NCBI RefSeq assembly: GCF_900100735.1
Contig: NZ_FNCJ01000025.1
Coordinates: 1 to 64,000, forward strand
DNA: 64,000 nt
DNA from: Paraburkholderia phenazinium
GTDB lineage: Bacteria; Pseudomonadota; Gammaproteobacteria; Burkholderiales; Burkholderiaceae
Direction: 5' to 3'
This document shows, in pieces, positions 16,160 through 25,995 of the stretch. The position numbers and the translations under genes were made by a program. The stretch's first letter is position 1. Every line of letters begins with the position of its first letter. Under the pieces are notes generated by a model that saw only the letters and a list, made by a program, of their open reading frames with translations, made no database searches and had not been told where the DNA came from.

Positions 16160-17355
16160 CTCCCGATGTCACTTCCCAATCCCCGAAAGACGCCTCATCG
16201 CACGGATCGTTCGGCGGGGCGCAGCGCGTGCAGCAACTGTTCGCGCGCTACAAGATTCTCGCGTTGCTGTTTGCGGTGGCGGCCATCTGGATCTTCTTTT
16301 CGTTTCTGACCAGCGGGGCGTTCATCACGCCGCGCAATCTGTCGAACCTGTTGCGGCAGATGTCGATCACCGGCATGCTCGCCTGCGGCATGGTGTTCGT
16401 CATTATCGCGGGCGAGATCGATCTGTCGGTGGGTTCGCTCCTCGGCCTGCTCGGCGGCGTCGCGGCGATTCTCGACGTCAACCGTCATTGGCCGATCGGC
16501 GTCACCGTGCCGGTGGTGATGGTGCTCGGTGTGCTGGTGGGTCTTTTCAACGGCTGGTGGTCGACCTACCGGCGGGTGCCGTCGTTTATCGTCGGTTTGG
16601 GCGGCATGCTGGCCTATCGCGGCATTCTGCTCGGCGTGACCGGCGGCTCGACCATCGCGCCCGTGTCCGATAGCTTCGTGTTCGTCGGTCAGGGTTATCT
16701 GCCGAGGCTCGCGGGCGATACGCTGGCAGTGGTGCTGTTCGCGCTGCTGGCGCTTCTGACCGTGCGGCAGCGGCGCAACCGGCAGCGCTACCAGTTGCCG
16801 GTGGTGCCGGTCTGGCAGGACGCGGCGAAGATCGTCGGGGCGGGCGTGATCCTGTTCGCCTTTGTGGCGACGCTCGACCGCTACGGCGGCATCCCGGTGC
16901 CGGTGCTGTTGCTGCTGGCGCTGCTGGGCATCTTCACCTGGATCGCGACGCAAACCGTGTTCGGGCGCCGCATTTATGCCGTGGGTTCCAACCTCGAAGC
17001 GACGCGTCTGTCGGGCGTGAATACGAACCGCGTGAAGCTGGCGATCTTCGCGCTGATGGGCTTGATGTGCGCGTTCGGCGGCATCGTCAATACGGCGCGG
17101 CTGGCAGCGGGCTCGCCTTCGGCCGGATCGATGGGCGAGCTGGATGCGATCGCGGCATGCTTTATCGGCGGCACCTCGATGCGTGGCGGCTCGGGGACCG
17201 TGTATGGCGCCTTGATCGGCGCGCTGGTGATGGCGAGTCTCGACAATGGCATGTCGATGCTCGACGTGGATGCGTACTGGCAGATGATCGTCAAAGGCAG
17301 CATCCTGGTGCTGGCGGTGTGGATCGACGTGGTGTCGGGGTCGAACCGGCGATGA
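16156..17355 (+). CDS. xylH: D-xylose ABC transporter permease
   Basis: This 399-residue CUT2-family permease has about ten hydrophobic segments, the first at about residues 34-55. Conserved features include the GMVFVIIAGEIDLSVGSLLGL stretch and the late GGTSMRGGSGTVYGALIGAL segment. The ATG overlaps the xylG stop (ATGA). A hairpin with a short T-run at 17428-17461 could end the xyl transcript. Together with XylF and XylG it forms the high-affinity xylose importer. Confidence 0.95.
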   Translation: MTPDVTSQSPKDASSHGSFGGAQRVQQLFARYKILALLFAVAAIWIFFSFLTSGAFITPRNLSNLLRQMSITGMLACGMVFVIIAGEIDLSVGSLLGLLGGVAAILDVNRHWPIGVTVPVVMVLGVLVGLFNGWWSTYRRVPSFIVGLGGMLAYRGILLGVTGGSTIAPVSDSFVFVGQGYLPRLAGDTLAVVLFALLALLTVRQRRNRQRYQLPVVPVWQDAAKIVGAGVILFAFVATLDRYGGIPVPVLLLLALLGIFTWIATQTVFGRRIYAVGSNLEATRLSGVNTNRVKLAIFALMGLMCAFGGIVNTARLAAGSPSAGSMGELDAIAACFIGGTSMRGGSGTVYGALIGALVMASLDNGMSMLDVDAYWQMIVKGSILVLAVWIDVVSGSNRR

Positions 17356-17427
17356 TCGGGCGATGTGATCTGTAAGCGTAACGTCATCTTTTTGCGCTAT
17401 TTCATCCGTCCCCATCCGTCTCGGGAC

Positions 17428-17461
17428 AAACAGCCATTGCCAGCACGGGCAGCCTGTTTTA
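17428..17461 (+). terminator. Possible terminator of the xyl operon
   Basis: AAACAG (17428-17433) pairs with CTGTTT (17454-17459), with an inner TGCC/GGCA pair, and is followed by T and A. The T-run is short and partly in the stem, so confidence is moderate. It lies 72 bases after the xylH stop. Confidence 0.45.
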
Positions 17462-17495
17462 CCGTTGTGCCGACCACCCATTTGCCCGCCGTGCC

Positions 17496-17960
17496 ATGTT
17501 CGTTCCTAACGATGCACCGTCGCCGTTCCAGTTGCGCAAAGCCAGCATGGACGACTTCGCGTTTGCCGAAGCGCTGACCCGCAACAACATGGGCGGCTAT
17601 TATCACCGGCACCATCTGGTCTGGCGCAGCGATCTGTTCCTCGGCAGCTGGCGCGAGTCGGAGAACTACATCCTCGAAATGGACGGCCAGGCGGCCGGTG
17701 TGCTGCGCATCACGGAGGAGGGCGATTCGCTGCATATCCGCGACGTGCAGATTGCCGACGGTTTCCGCCGGCGCGGTGCGGGAACCTATCTGCTGGAACT
17801 GTCGCATCAATGGGCGCGCGAGCGCGGCTTGCGCGAACTGCAACTGCGTGTGTTCGTCGACAATCCCGCGGCGCGGCTTTATCTGCGCATGGGTTACAAG
17901 CTCGCCGGGCCGCGCCTCGCGCAACTCGGCGCCATCCGTCACCTGGCGCGGCGCGTCTAA
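17496..17960 (+). CDS. GNAT-family N-acetyltransferase
   Basis: This 154-residue protein has the GNAT fold: a beta strand DSLHIRDVQI followed by the acetyl-CoA pyrophosphate loop RRRGAGTYLLE (about residues 88-98), then the late LRVFVDNPAARLYLRMGYK segment typical of motif B. The substrate is unknown. No signal peptide is present, so it is cytoplasmic. Its 3' end overlaps the convergent AraC gene by 4 bases. It stands 140 bases downstream of xylH and is probably not part of the xylose pathway. Confidence 0.82.
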   Translation: MFVPNDAPSPFQLRKASMDDFAFAEALTRNNMGGYYHRHHLVWRSDLFLGSWRESENYILEMDGQAAGVLRITEEGDSLHIRDVQIADGFRRRGAGTYLLELSHQWARERGLRELQLRVFVDNPAARLYLRMGYKLAGPRLAQLGAIRHLARRV

Positions 17961-18802
17961 GGGCCGGCCTGCGTATCCATCTCAGGCTGGTCACGTTCCG
18001 AACCGCGTTCGATGAAGGCGCGCGGACTCGTGCCGAAGGCGCGCCGGAACATCGCCGAAAAGGCGCTTTGGCTTTGATAGCCCAATTCCAGCGCCACGTG
18101 CGCGAGCGGCCGCCCCTGGCTTAACAACGGAATCGCCCGGGCCAGCAGCGCCTGCTGGCGCCATTGCGAAAAGCTCACGCCCAACTCCTGACGAAACAGC
18201 CGTGCAATCGTACGGGTACTGGCGCCGACGCTCGCGGCCCACTGTTCGAGCGAATCGGAGTTGGCCGGGTCCGCGATCACAGCTTCGCATAGCGCCCGCA
18301 GGCGCTTTTCGTTGGGCATCGGCACGGACAGCGGCAGCGGCTCGGAGCGGGTCAGCTCATCGAGCGCCAAGGCCCCGAGCACCTGTTCTCGGGTGGCCGA
18401 GATTCCGGGCGTATCGAGTGCTGCAATCACTTCGCGCAGCAGGTTCGACACCTCCACCACGCGGCAGGCATCCAGTCCCGGCGGGACGGCATTCTCTTCG
18501 ATATAGAGCGTGCGCAAGAAGGCATCCTCGACGATCACCACTTCGTGCGTCACATGCGGCGGCACCCAGATGGCCCGCGACGGCGGCACCATCCACGTGG
18601 TGCCGAGCGTGCCGATGCGCAGCACGCCGCGCGACGCGTAGGCGACCTGGGCCCACGCGTGGGTATGACGGGCGATGCGCACGCCGGCCGGCATCGGCCG
18701 CGAGCGCACGCGGATCGGATGGGTCGGCGTCGGCGCGAATGCCGGCGGAATATCGGCGAAATCGACCTGGGTGGAGAGCGTGGAAGCGTCGGATCCATTC
18801 AT
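17957..18802 (-). CDS. AraC-family regulator with cupin sensor
   Basis: This 281-residue regulator has an N-terminal cupin-type AraC binding domain (about residues 30-130; RHTHAWAQVAYASRGVLRI and VPPHVTHEVVIVED) and C-terminal AraC helix-turn-helix motifs (about 165-270, WAASVGASTRTIARLFRQEL and ALELGYQSQSAFSAMFRRAF). The architecture resembles single-component regulators of efflux or catabolic genes, with the target usually next door. Neighbours are a GNAT gene (convergent) and a cyclotransferase-like gene (divergent), and neither points to a ligand. A TACAAT hexamer on the minus strand at 18846-18851 could be its -10 element. Confidence 0.87.
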   Translation of the reverse strand: MNGSDASTLSTQVDFADIPPAFAPTPTHPIRVRSRPMPAGVRIARHTHAWAQVAYASRGVLRIGTLGTTWMVPPSRAIWVPPHVTHEVVIVEDAFLRTLYIEENAVPPGLDACRVVEVSNLLREVIAALDTPGISATREQVLGALALDELTRSEPLPLSVPMPNEKRLRALCEAVIADPANSDSLEQWAASVGASTRTIARLFRQELGVSFSQWRQQALLARAIPLLSQGRPLAHVALELGYQSQSAFSAMFRRAFGTSPRAFIERGSERDQPEMDTQAGP

Positions 18803-18990
18803 GACGGTGAGACCGGGCGGAACCCTGAACGGTTAGGTGGCTCCCATTGTAGGGCGTCAGGCTGTCTGTGGCTCGAGCTGGTAGTTCTTGCAAGCCGCGG
18901 GCCACGGCGCAGGGGCATAATGCACTGCTCAACCAACCTGCCACCCGGGTCACGGAACCCGTATTGATCCAACCGAGAGGACTCACCACG

Positions 18991-19392
18991 ATGCAGAAAG
19001 TTTTCGTGTACGGCACCCTGCGGGCCGGCGAGATCAACGACATCAGCGAGGCCGCCGCGCGGCACGACATCGCCGAACCGACGCTGCTCGGCACGACCAC
19101 GGTGCGCGGCCACCTGTTCGACTTCGGTAACTATCCGGGGCTGGTGCCCGACGAGGCGGGGCCGCCGGTGCACGGCGATGTCTATGAAATCGATCCGGAG
19201 CTGATCGCCGTACTCGATGAAATCGAGGAGATTTATCCCGGTGTCGAGGGTCTGTTCGTGGCGCGCCAGGTCACGGTCGAAGTGGACGGCGCGGCGCTGG
19301 CATGCCGCTTCTATCCGGTTGCGAAAAGCGCGGTGAAGGGCTTGCCCGAGATTCGTGGCGGCGACTGGGTGGCGCATCGCCGCTCACGCTAA
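18991..19392 (+). CDS. Gamma-glutamylcyclotransferase family protein (AIG2-like)
   Basis: This 133-residue protein belongs to the GGCT/AIG2 fold. It starts with the substrate-binding VYGTLRAGE loop (residues 5-13) and carries the acidic VLDEIEEIYPG region in which the catalytic Glu is expected. Family members cyclise gamma-glutamyl amines or peptides to 5-oxoproline. ATG 18991 is chosen because the YGTLR motif normally lies within the first ten residues; an in-frame extension to 18868 has no similarity. A CATAAT hexamer at 18916-18921 may be the -10 element. The physiological substrate is unknown. Confidence 0.82.
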   Translation: MQKVFVYGTLRAGEINDISEAAARHDIAEPTLLGTTTVRGHLFDFGNYPGLVPDEAGPPVHGDVYEIDPELIAVLDEIEEIYPGVEGLFVARQVTVEVDGAALACRFYPVAKSAVKGLPEIRGGDWVAHRRSR

Positions 19393-19454
19393 CCTGCACT
19401 GAGCCGCACGAGCTAGCATTAGCCCATACGGGTCGCACCGGGGTCGCAGCGGCC

Positions 19455-19492
19455 GAAAAAACGGCCCGGCAAGCCTGAGCCTGCTGGGCCGT
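19455..19492 (-). terminator. Terminator downstream of aceB
   Basis: On the minus strand a GC stem (CGGCCC with GGGCCG plus inner pairs, plus-strand 19462-19491) is followed by six T (plus-strand A 19456-19461). It is about 130 bases after the aceB stop. A second perfect 8-bp hairpin (19516-19523 with 19533-19540) lies between, without a T-run. Confidence 0.75.
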
Positions 19493-19620
19493 GCGGTCGG
19501 TCAACCTTGCGATCCGCGCCGCTACAGCGAAGAGCGGCGCGGCTACATCAGTGGCGCCGGAATCCGCGTCCGGCGTCAAGAGGTACGCTCAGATGCAGTT
19601 GGGCACCCTGAGCGCGCACC

Positions 19621-21222
19621 TCAGATTTCCTCATACAAAGGCAGCGTCAAGAACTCGGTGAACTGCTCCGAGGTCGACATCTCGGCGAAGATTTCCGCGG
19701 CGCGGTCATACGGCTTCGTGTCGCCGCCCACTGCGCTCTTGACCTTGTCGAGTTCCTGCTTCGACAGTTCGCGCACCAGTTCAGCCGTGACCTTGCGGCC
19801 GTCGTCGAGCGCGCCCTTCGGCGAGCGGATCCACTGCCACACCTGCGAGCGCGAGATTTCCGCGGTGGCGGCGTCTTCCATCAGGTTGTGGATCGGCACG
19901 CAGCCATTGCCGGCCAGCCACGAACCGAGGTAGTGAATCCCGACGTTGATGTTGTTGCGCAGACCCGCTTCGGTGATCGGCGCTTCCGGGCGGAAGTCGA
20001 GCAGATCCTTGCCCGTGACTTCCACGTCGGCGCGTTGCTTGCCGATTTGGTTCGGCTTGTCGCCCAGCACCTTGACGAACTCTTCCATGGCGATCGGCAC
20101 GAGGCCCGGGTGTGCCACCCAGCCGCCGTCGTAACCGTCGCCCGCGTCGCGTGCCTTGTCCGAGCGCACGCCGCCCATCGCGCGGTCATTGGCAGCCGGG
20201 TCGTTCTTGATCGGGATCAGCGCGCTCATGCCGCCGATGGCCGGTGCGTTGCGGCGGTGGCAGGTCTTCAGCAACAGCAGCGCGTAGGCCCGCATGAACG
20301 GCGAGGTCATGGTGATCTGCGAGCGGTCGGCGAGGCAGAAGTCGCGGTCGGCCTTGAACTTCTTGATAGCCGAGAAAATGTAGTCCCAGCGGCCGGCATT
20401 CAGGCCCGAGCTATGTTCGCGCAGCTCGTACAGGATCTCGTCCATTTCGAACGCGGCGAGGATCGTTTCGATCAGCACCGTGGCGCGGATCGTGCCGCGC
20501 GGCACGCCGACCACTTCCTGGGCGGCGACGAAGATGTCGTTCCACAGGCGTGCTTCGAGATGGCTCTCCATCTTCGGCAGATAGAAGTAGGGGCCCGAGC
20601 CGCGTGCCACGAGTTCACGGGCGTTGTGGAACAGGAACAGCGCGAAATCGAAGATGCCGCCGGAGACGCGCTGGCCGTCCACGGTCACATGCTTTTCGTC
20701 GAGGTGCCAGCCGCGCGGACGCACGATCAGCGTGGCGATCTTGTCGTTCAACTGGTACGACTTGCCGTTCTGTTCCAGCGAAATCGTGCGGCGCACCGCG
20801 TCCTTCAGATTGATATGGCCGCTGATCTGGTTGTCCCAGCTCGGCGCGTTCGAATCTTCGAAGTCCGTCATGTACGAATCCGCGCCCGAGTTCAGCGCGT
20901 TGATGATCATCTTGCGCTCGACCGGCCCGGTGATTTCCACGCGGCGGCATTGCAGATCCTGCGGCAGCGGCGCGATCTTCCAGTCGCCGTCGCGGATGCT
21001 CTTCGTTTCTACGAGGAAGTCGGGACGCTCGCCGGCATCGAGCCGCTTGGTGCGTTCGATGCGCGCTTTCAGCAGAGCCTGACGACGCGGCTCGAACGTG
21101 CGATGGAGCGCCGCGACAAGTTCGAGCGCTTCGCGGGTGAGGATCGTTTCATAACCCGGCTTGATCTCAGCCGTGATTTCCATGCCCTGCGGCAACTGCG
21201 ACGATGAAAGCGTGTGCGCCAT
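19621..21222 (-). CDS. aceB: Malate synthase A
   Basis: This 533-residue enzyme condenses glyoxylate and acetyl-CoA to malate, the second step of the glyoxylate shunt. The length matches E. coli AceB (533). The malate synthase signature is present as REHSSGLNAGRWDYIFS, and the KMESHLEARLWNDIF segment is also characteristic. ATG 21222 is preceded by AAGGAG. The isocitrate lyase gene lies 3 kb upstream on the same strand, separated by a dehalogenase, a LysR gene and a universal stress gene, so the two shunt genes have separate promoters here. No aceK is present. Confidence 0.97.
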   Translation of the reverse strand: MAHTLSSSQLPQGMEITAEIKPGYETILTREALELVAALHRTFEPRRQALLKARIERTKRLDAGERPDFLVETKSIRDGDWKIAPLPQDLQCRRVEITGPVERKMIINALNSGADSYMTDFEDSNAPSWDNQISGHINLKDAVRRTISLEQNGKSYQLNDKIATLIVRPRGWHLDEKHVTVDGQRVSGGIFDFALFLFHNARELVARGSGPYFYLPKMESHLEARLWNDIFVAAQEVVGVPRGTIRATVLIETILAAFEMDEILYELREHSSGLNAGRWDYIFSAIKKFKADRDFCLADRSQITMTSPFMRAYALLLLKTCHRRNAPAIGGMSALIPIKNDPAANDRAMGGVRSDKARDAGDGYDGGWVAHPGLVPIAMEEFVKVLGDKPNQIGKQRADVEVTGKDLLDFRPEAPITEAGLRNNINVGIHYLGSWLAGNGCVPIHNLMEDAATAEISRSQVWQWIRSPKGALDDGRKVTAELVRELSKQELDKVKSAVGGDTKPYDRAAEIFAEMSTSEQFTEFLTLPLYEEI

Positions 21223-21388
21223 GGTTTCTCCTTGGTCGGTCAGATTGCAAAGATGCAGATCGTCAAATGCGGTTTAACTGCGGTTTAGGGGTGGCTTCAG
21301 GTGCGTCTTCAGGTGCGTCTTTGCTGCACCAGGTTGCCTGGTCGTTGCTTAGTACTGCGTTGCAGGTGTCCGTTGGGTGTGCGGGCCG

Positions 21389-22192
21389 TCATGCGCCAGG
21401 GCTGTGGCGCATGCGGCTGCGGCTCCCGTCGGGCGCTGCGAGGGATTGCAGAAACACGAGCAGCTCGTTCATGCTGCCGCCCGTGCCGTGTGGCGTGACG
21501 CCTAGCTCTTCAGCGGGAGCGCCTTGCCGGTTGAGCCAGAAAGTCGTATAGCCGAACCAGTTCGCGCCGGCGGCGTCCCAGCCGTTCGACGAGACGAACA
21601 CGATCTCTTTGGGCGCGACGCCGAATGCCTGGGTGCCGAGTGCGTAGGCGGCGGGCGCCGGTTTGTAGGCGCGCACCGTGTCGACTGAGAGCACGTGGTC
21701 GAACAGGCCGCACATGCCGGCGCTCTTCACCGCAATGTCGAGCATCTGCGGATTGCCGTTGGACAGGATGGCGAGGCCGAGTGGGGCGCCCTGGTTGCCC
21801 GCTGCGTCGGCAACGCCGCGCTCGCGTTGGCTGCGCGGGTCATGCAACTGGCGCAGCGCGGGTACGGCATCGGGGAAGGCGGACAGGCACGCATATTCGT
21901 CCATCAGGCGCTTTTCCGCCGCGCGATTGAGCGTGAGGCCGAGCTTGTGCGCGGCGAAGCGCAGCGCGTCGAGCGTGATGTTCCAGAACGGCTGATAGCG
22001 CGCGCCCGCGGGGTCGGCCAGGGTGCGCAACTGCGTGTATTCGATTTGCTTTTGCCGCCACAACTGCGAGAGCGCGTCGCCGTGGCCGGGGAACATCTGC
22101 TCCGCCGCAGCGACGACCGAATGCACGTCGAACAGCGTGCCGTAGGCGTCGAAAATCACTGCTTTAGGGGAGAGTGTCGTTGTGGCCGACAT
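21389..22192 (-). CDS. (S)-2-haloacid dehalogenase, HAD type II
   Basis: This 267-residue HAD-superfamily enzyme hydrolyses L-2-haloacids to D-2-hydroxyacids. All catalytic residues known from L-DEX can be placed: nucleophile Asp15 and Thr19 in FDAYGTLFD, the Arg in LWRQKQIEYTQLR, Ser in LSNGNP, Lys and Tyr in YKPAPAAY, and Ser, Asn, Asp in SSNGWDAAGA. An insertion of about 20 polar residues (near DPRSQRERGVADAAG) is unusual. ATG 22192 is chosen; ATG 22207 is possible. It is divergent from a LysR regulator and lies between aceB and aceA, so haloacetate could be turned into glycolate and then malate (inference). Confidence 0.88.
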   Translation of the reverse strand: MSATTTLSPKAVIFDAYGTLFDVHSVVAAAEQMFPGHGDALSQLWRQKQIEYTQLRTLADPAGARYQPFWNITLDALRFAAHKLGLTLNRAAEKRLMDEYACLSAFPDAVPALRQLHDPRSQRERGVADAAGNQGAPLGLAILSNGNPQMLDIAVKSAGMCGLFDHVLSVDTVRAYKPAPAAYALGTQAFGVAPKEIVFVSSNGWDAAGANWFGYTTFWLNRQGAPAEELGVTPHGTGGSMNELLVFLQSLAAPDGSRSRMRHSPGA

Positions 22193-22231
22193 AGCCGTGC
22201 GCTCCAATTCGAGGTCGAGATGAATTGTATT

Positions 22232-22269
22232 AGTGATGCTCTACGCTCAAAAAGAGGCTAAACATCACT
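22232..22269. promoter_or_regulatory. Inverted repeat in the LysR-dehalogenase divergent region
   Basis: AGTGATG (22232-22238) and CATCACT (22263-22269) form a perfect 7-bp inverted repeat with a 24-base spacer. The location, between the two divergent starts in the only AT-richer stretch nearby, suits a LysR-type binding site. Confidence 0.4.
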
Positions 22270-22360
22270 TGATCTTTTACTTTCATCCACCTAATCTGGC
22301 GCTCATTCCCACTTTCGGGGCGCCTTGGCGCTGTCGTCCGCGCCCGGCCTCGGCTCGCTC

Positions 22361-23263
22361 ATGGACCGTTTCAAGCAGATCGAAACCTTCGTCACCGTCG
22401 CCGCCAAGGGCAGCCTGTCGGCGGCGGCTCAGGCCGAGGGCGTGGCGCCGGCCATCATCGGCCGCCGCATCGATGCGCTCGAAGAGCGTCTGGGCGTCAA
22501 GCTGCTGGTGCGCACCACCCGCAAGATCACGCTGACCTTCGAAGGCTCGGCCTTTCTGGAAGACTGCCAGCGCATCATTCACGACATGCAGAACGCCGAG
22601 GCGAGCGTCTCGGCGGGCGGCGTGAAGGCGAGCGGCCACCTGCGCGTCTCGGCGCCGGCCGGCTTCGGCCGCCGCCACGTCGCGCCGCTGGTGCCCGCGT
22701 TTACCGTGGCGCACCCGGATGTCTCGATCACACTCGACCTGTCCGACCGGCTGGTGGATCTGGTCAACGAAGGCTTCGACTGCGCAGTGCGGCTGGGCGA
22801 GTTGCCGGACTCTTCGCTGGTGTCGCTCAGGCTCGGTGAAAATCGCCGTGTGCTGGTCGCTTCGCCTGCCTATCTGACGCGCCGCGGGGCGCCGCAAAAC
22901 CTCGCCGATCTGACCCATCACAATTGCCTTGCACTCGGCGCCAGCGCCAACCAGCAACGCGGCTGGATGTTCCAGCAGGGTGACAAGGTCGTGTCGATCA
23001 AGGTGTCCGGCACGATGGAATGCTCGGACGGCGCCGTGCTGCATGAGTGGTGTCTGGATGGCTATGGCCTGGCATGGCGCTCCTGGTGGGAGGTGGGCGC
23101 GGATATCGCCGCCGGCCGGCTCGTTAGCGTGCTCGATGAGTTTGCGGCGCCGCCGATCGGCATTCATGCCGTGTTTCCACAGCGCCGCCATTTGCCGCTG
23201 CGCGTGCGGCTGTTTCTGGATTTTCTTAAACATACCTACGGTCATCCCGGCTACTGGGGGTGA
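22361..23263 (+). CDS. LysR-family transcriptional regulator
   Basis: This 300-residue regulator has an N-terminal winged HTH (MDRFKQIETFVTVAAKGSL to about residue 60) and a LysR substrate-binding domain (about 90-290). ATG 22361 is chosen because LysR proteins begin right at the HTH; the 12-residue extension to 22325 is not needed. It is divergent from the haloacid dehalogenase, a typical arrangement for a regulator and its target. A 7-bp inverted repeat lies between the two starts. The inducer may be a haloacid, but that is inference only. Confidence 0.9.
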   Translation: MDRFKQIETFVTVAAKGSLSAAAQAEGVAPAIIGRRIDALEERLGVKLLVRTTRKITLTFEGSAFLEDCQRIIHDMQNAEASVSAGGVKASGHLRVSAPAGFGRRHVAPLVPAFTVAHPDVSITLDLSDRLVDLVNEGFDCAVRLGELPDSSLVSLRLGENRRVLVASPAYLTRRGAPQNLADLTHHNCLALGASANQQRGWMFQQGDKVVSIKVSGTMECSDGAVLHEWCLDGYGLAWRSWWEVGADIAAGRLVSVLDEFAAPPIGIHAVFPQRRHLPLRVRLFLDFLKHTYGHPGYWG

Positions 23264-23495
23264 GACGCCAAGGCGAAGGGGCAGCGACGTCCCGCGCGGG
23301 TTTCCGATATGCGGACAGACCCGCAGGCGGGCGTTGCGGCAATTTAGGCGCACTACAATCGATTGGACGGCCCGTTTTCCGTTCGACCGATGTTCGGCCC
23401 GGCCGCACCCTGAAGACCTGCTCGCCGGCTGCCGACGCTGCGCCGCGTAAGCCGCCACCTGAGCGGGTCCAGCCGCAGTCGACGACGGAGGCACC

Positions 23496-23930
23496 ATGTT
23501 CAAGCACATCCTGGTTCCGACCGATGGTTCAGACTTGTCGCGCAAGGCGATCGAAGGCGCTATCGATCTCGCCCAGGCGGTGGGCGCGGACGTCACCGCG
23601 TATGCCTGCTTGCCGCAATATCCCTATTCGCCGTTTTCCGAAGTGGTGATCGAGCCCCCGGGCGACTTTCTGGAGCGCAGCGAGCGCGAGGCGCGCGTGC
23701 ATCTTCAGGAGGTCGAGCGGGCTGGACGCAATGTCGGGGTGGCTGTTACCAGCCGCACCAGCGTGCATCCGTCGCCGTATCTCGGCATCATCGAGGCGGC
23801 CGAGAAGGGCGGCTGCGACGTGATCTTCATGGCCTCGCACGGGCGCCGTGGGCTCGGCAGCCTGCTGATCGGCAGCGAGACCCAGCGGGTTCTCACGCAT
23901 ACGAAGATTCCGGTGATCGTGTATCGCTGA
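23496..23930 (+). CDS. Universal stress protein, UspA family
   Basis: This 144-residue single-domain Usp has the alpha/beta fold starting MFKHILVPTDGSDLSRKAIE. The ATP-binding loop is SHGRRGLGSLLIGS, close to the G-2x-G-9x-G(S/T) consensus, with Ala in the first Gly position. The protein is cytoplasmic and probably nucleotide binding. GGAGG lies 6 bases before ATG. It is monocistronic between the LysR gene and aceA. The inducing stress cannot be read from the sequence. Confidence 0.93.
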   Translation: MFKHILVPTDGSDLSRKAIEGAIDLAQAVGADVTAYACLPQYPYSPFSEVVIEPPGDFLERSEREARVHLQEVERAGRNVGVAVTSRTSVHPSPYLGIIEAAEKGGCDVIFMASHGRRGLGSLLIGSETQRVLTHTKIPVIVYR

Positions 23931-24286
23931 GGTGGGCGGGTGCAATGGCATCTCAGTAGCGCTCTCTAGCGCGACTCAAGCGCTTCTGAAGCACCTTTGA
24001 AGCGCACCGCCACAAAAAACGCGCCGGCGGGTGAGGCCGGCGCGCGCTTGCGTCACGGCACGGTGCGCTGTGCCATATCCTGCTTCTCTCTCAGATTCCA
24101 GTCTGCGCGGACCCGAATGGCGACCTTGCCTGGGACCTCATGAGTCCGGCTTGCTGGTCAGTTCCGGCTGACTGTCTCCCCCCTGATTGCGGCCCTCTGC
24201 TGGGGCCGCTTTCCGTCTGCCTGCCTGTCCGATCCGCGTTAGCGGTTCAGGCTGTTCTCTTTCTTAAACCGCGGTTCAGGCGTGAC
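23931..24286. other. Gap between usp and aceA with terminator and hairpins
   Basis: No gene is seen in these 356 bases. They hold the aceA-side terminator (24014-24043), a perfect 7-bp hairpin GCGGCCC/GGGCCGC (24089-24095... read here as 24189-24195 with 24203-24209), and an 11-bp direct repeat GCGGTTCAGGC at 24242-24252 and 24271-24281, just beyond the aceA stop. The long distance from the aceA stop to the terminator implies a 3' untranslated region of about 240 bases. Confidence 0.6.
24014..24043 (-). terminator. Terminator downstream of aceA
   Basis: GCGCCGGC (24021-24028) pairs perfectly with GCCGGCGC (24036-24043) around a 7-base loop, and on the minus strand six T follow (plus-strand A 24014-24019). 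It serves transcripts coming from aceA. Confidence 0.75.
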
Positions 24287-25594
<1,308 letters not shown>

Positions 25595-25919
25595 GGTGTG
25601 CTCCTTGGATTGCCTGAAAAGTGAATCAGTGAACTCTGTCTTCTGCGAGCCGGCTGCCTGAAGGGGACCGGAGGGCGTTTCGTTTCGCGAAGTCTTATAT
25701 AAGAGTCTATGCAAAACAGGATACGCGCAATAGATACAGGATAAGCTTTATCTGAGATTTTTTATTTTTTAAAATCAAGTATTTATGATAGACGTTTCGC
25801 ATTGAGAAAAGCAATTTCCCCTGCTGCAATAGTCCTCGTTGTGCCACGCAGCACGACTTTTTACGAGGCAAAAAAATTTTCCACATCGTGAAATTTTGGG
25901 TGCGACCAAAATGCGGACG
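25595..25919 (-). promoter_or_regulatory. aceA upstream region with palindrome and direct repeat
   Basis: This AT-rich stretch is upstream of aceA. TCTTATATAAGA (25693-25704) is a perfect 12-bp palindrome that also resembles a -10 box on the minus strand. ACAGGATA occurs at 25716-25723 and 25736-25743, exactly 20 bp apart (two helix turns). These are candidate sites for a carbon-source regulator; no known consensus was matched. No gene is seen. Confidence 0.5.
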
Positions 25920-25950
25920 AAAAAAAACCGGTGCATGAGCACCGGTTTCT
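25920..25950 (-). terminator. Terminator of the DEAD-box helicase gene
   Basis: AACCGGTGC (25926-25934) pairs perfectly with GCACCGGTT (25939-25947) around ATGA. On the minus strand eight T follow (plus-strand A 25920-25927). It is about 45 bases after the helicase stop. Confidence 0.9.
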
Positions 25951-25995
25951 TCGGAGGCCTGGGTGGCTAAGCGCCGCCCAACGTCCTGTTTCTTC

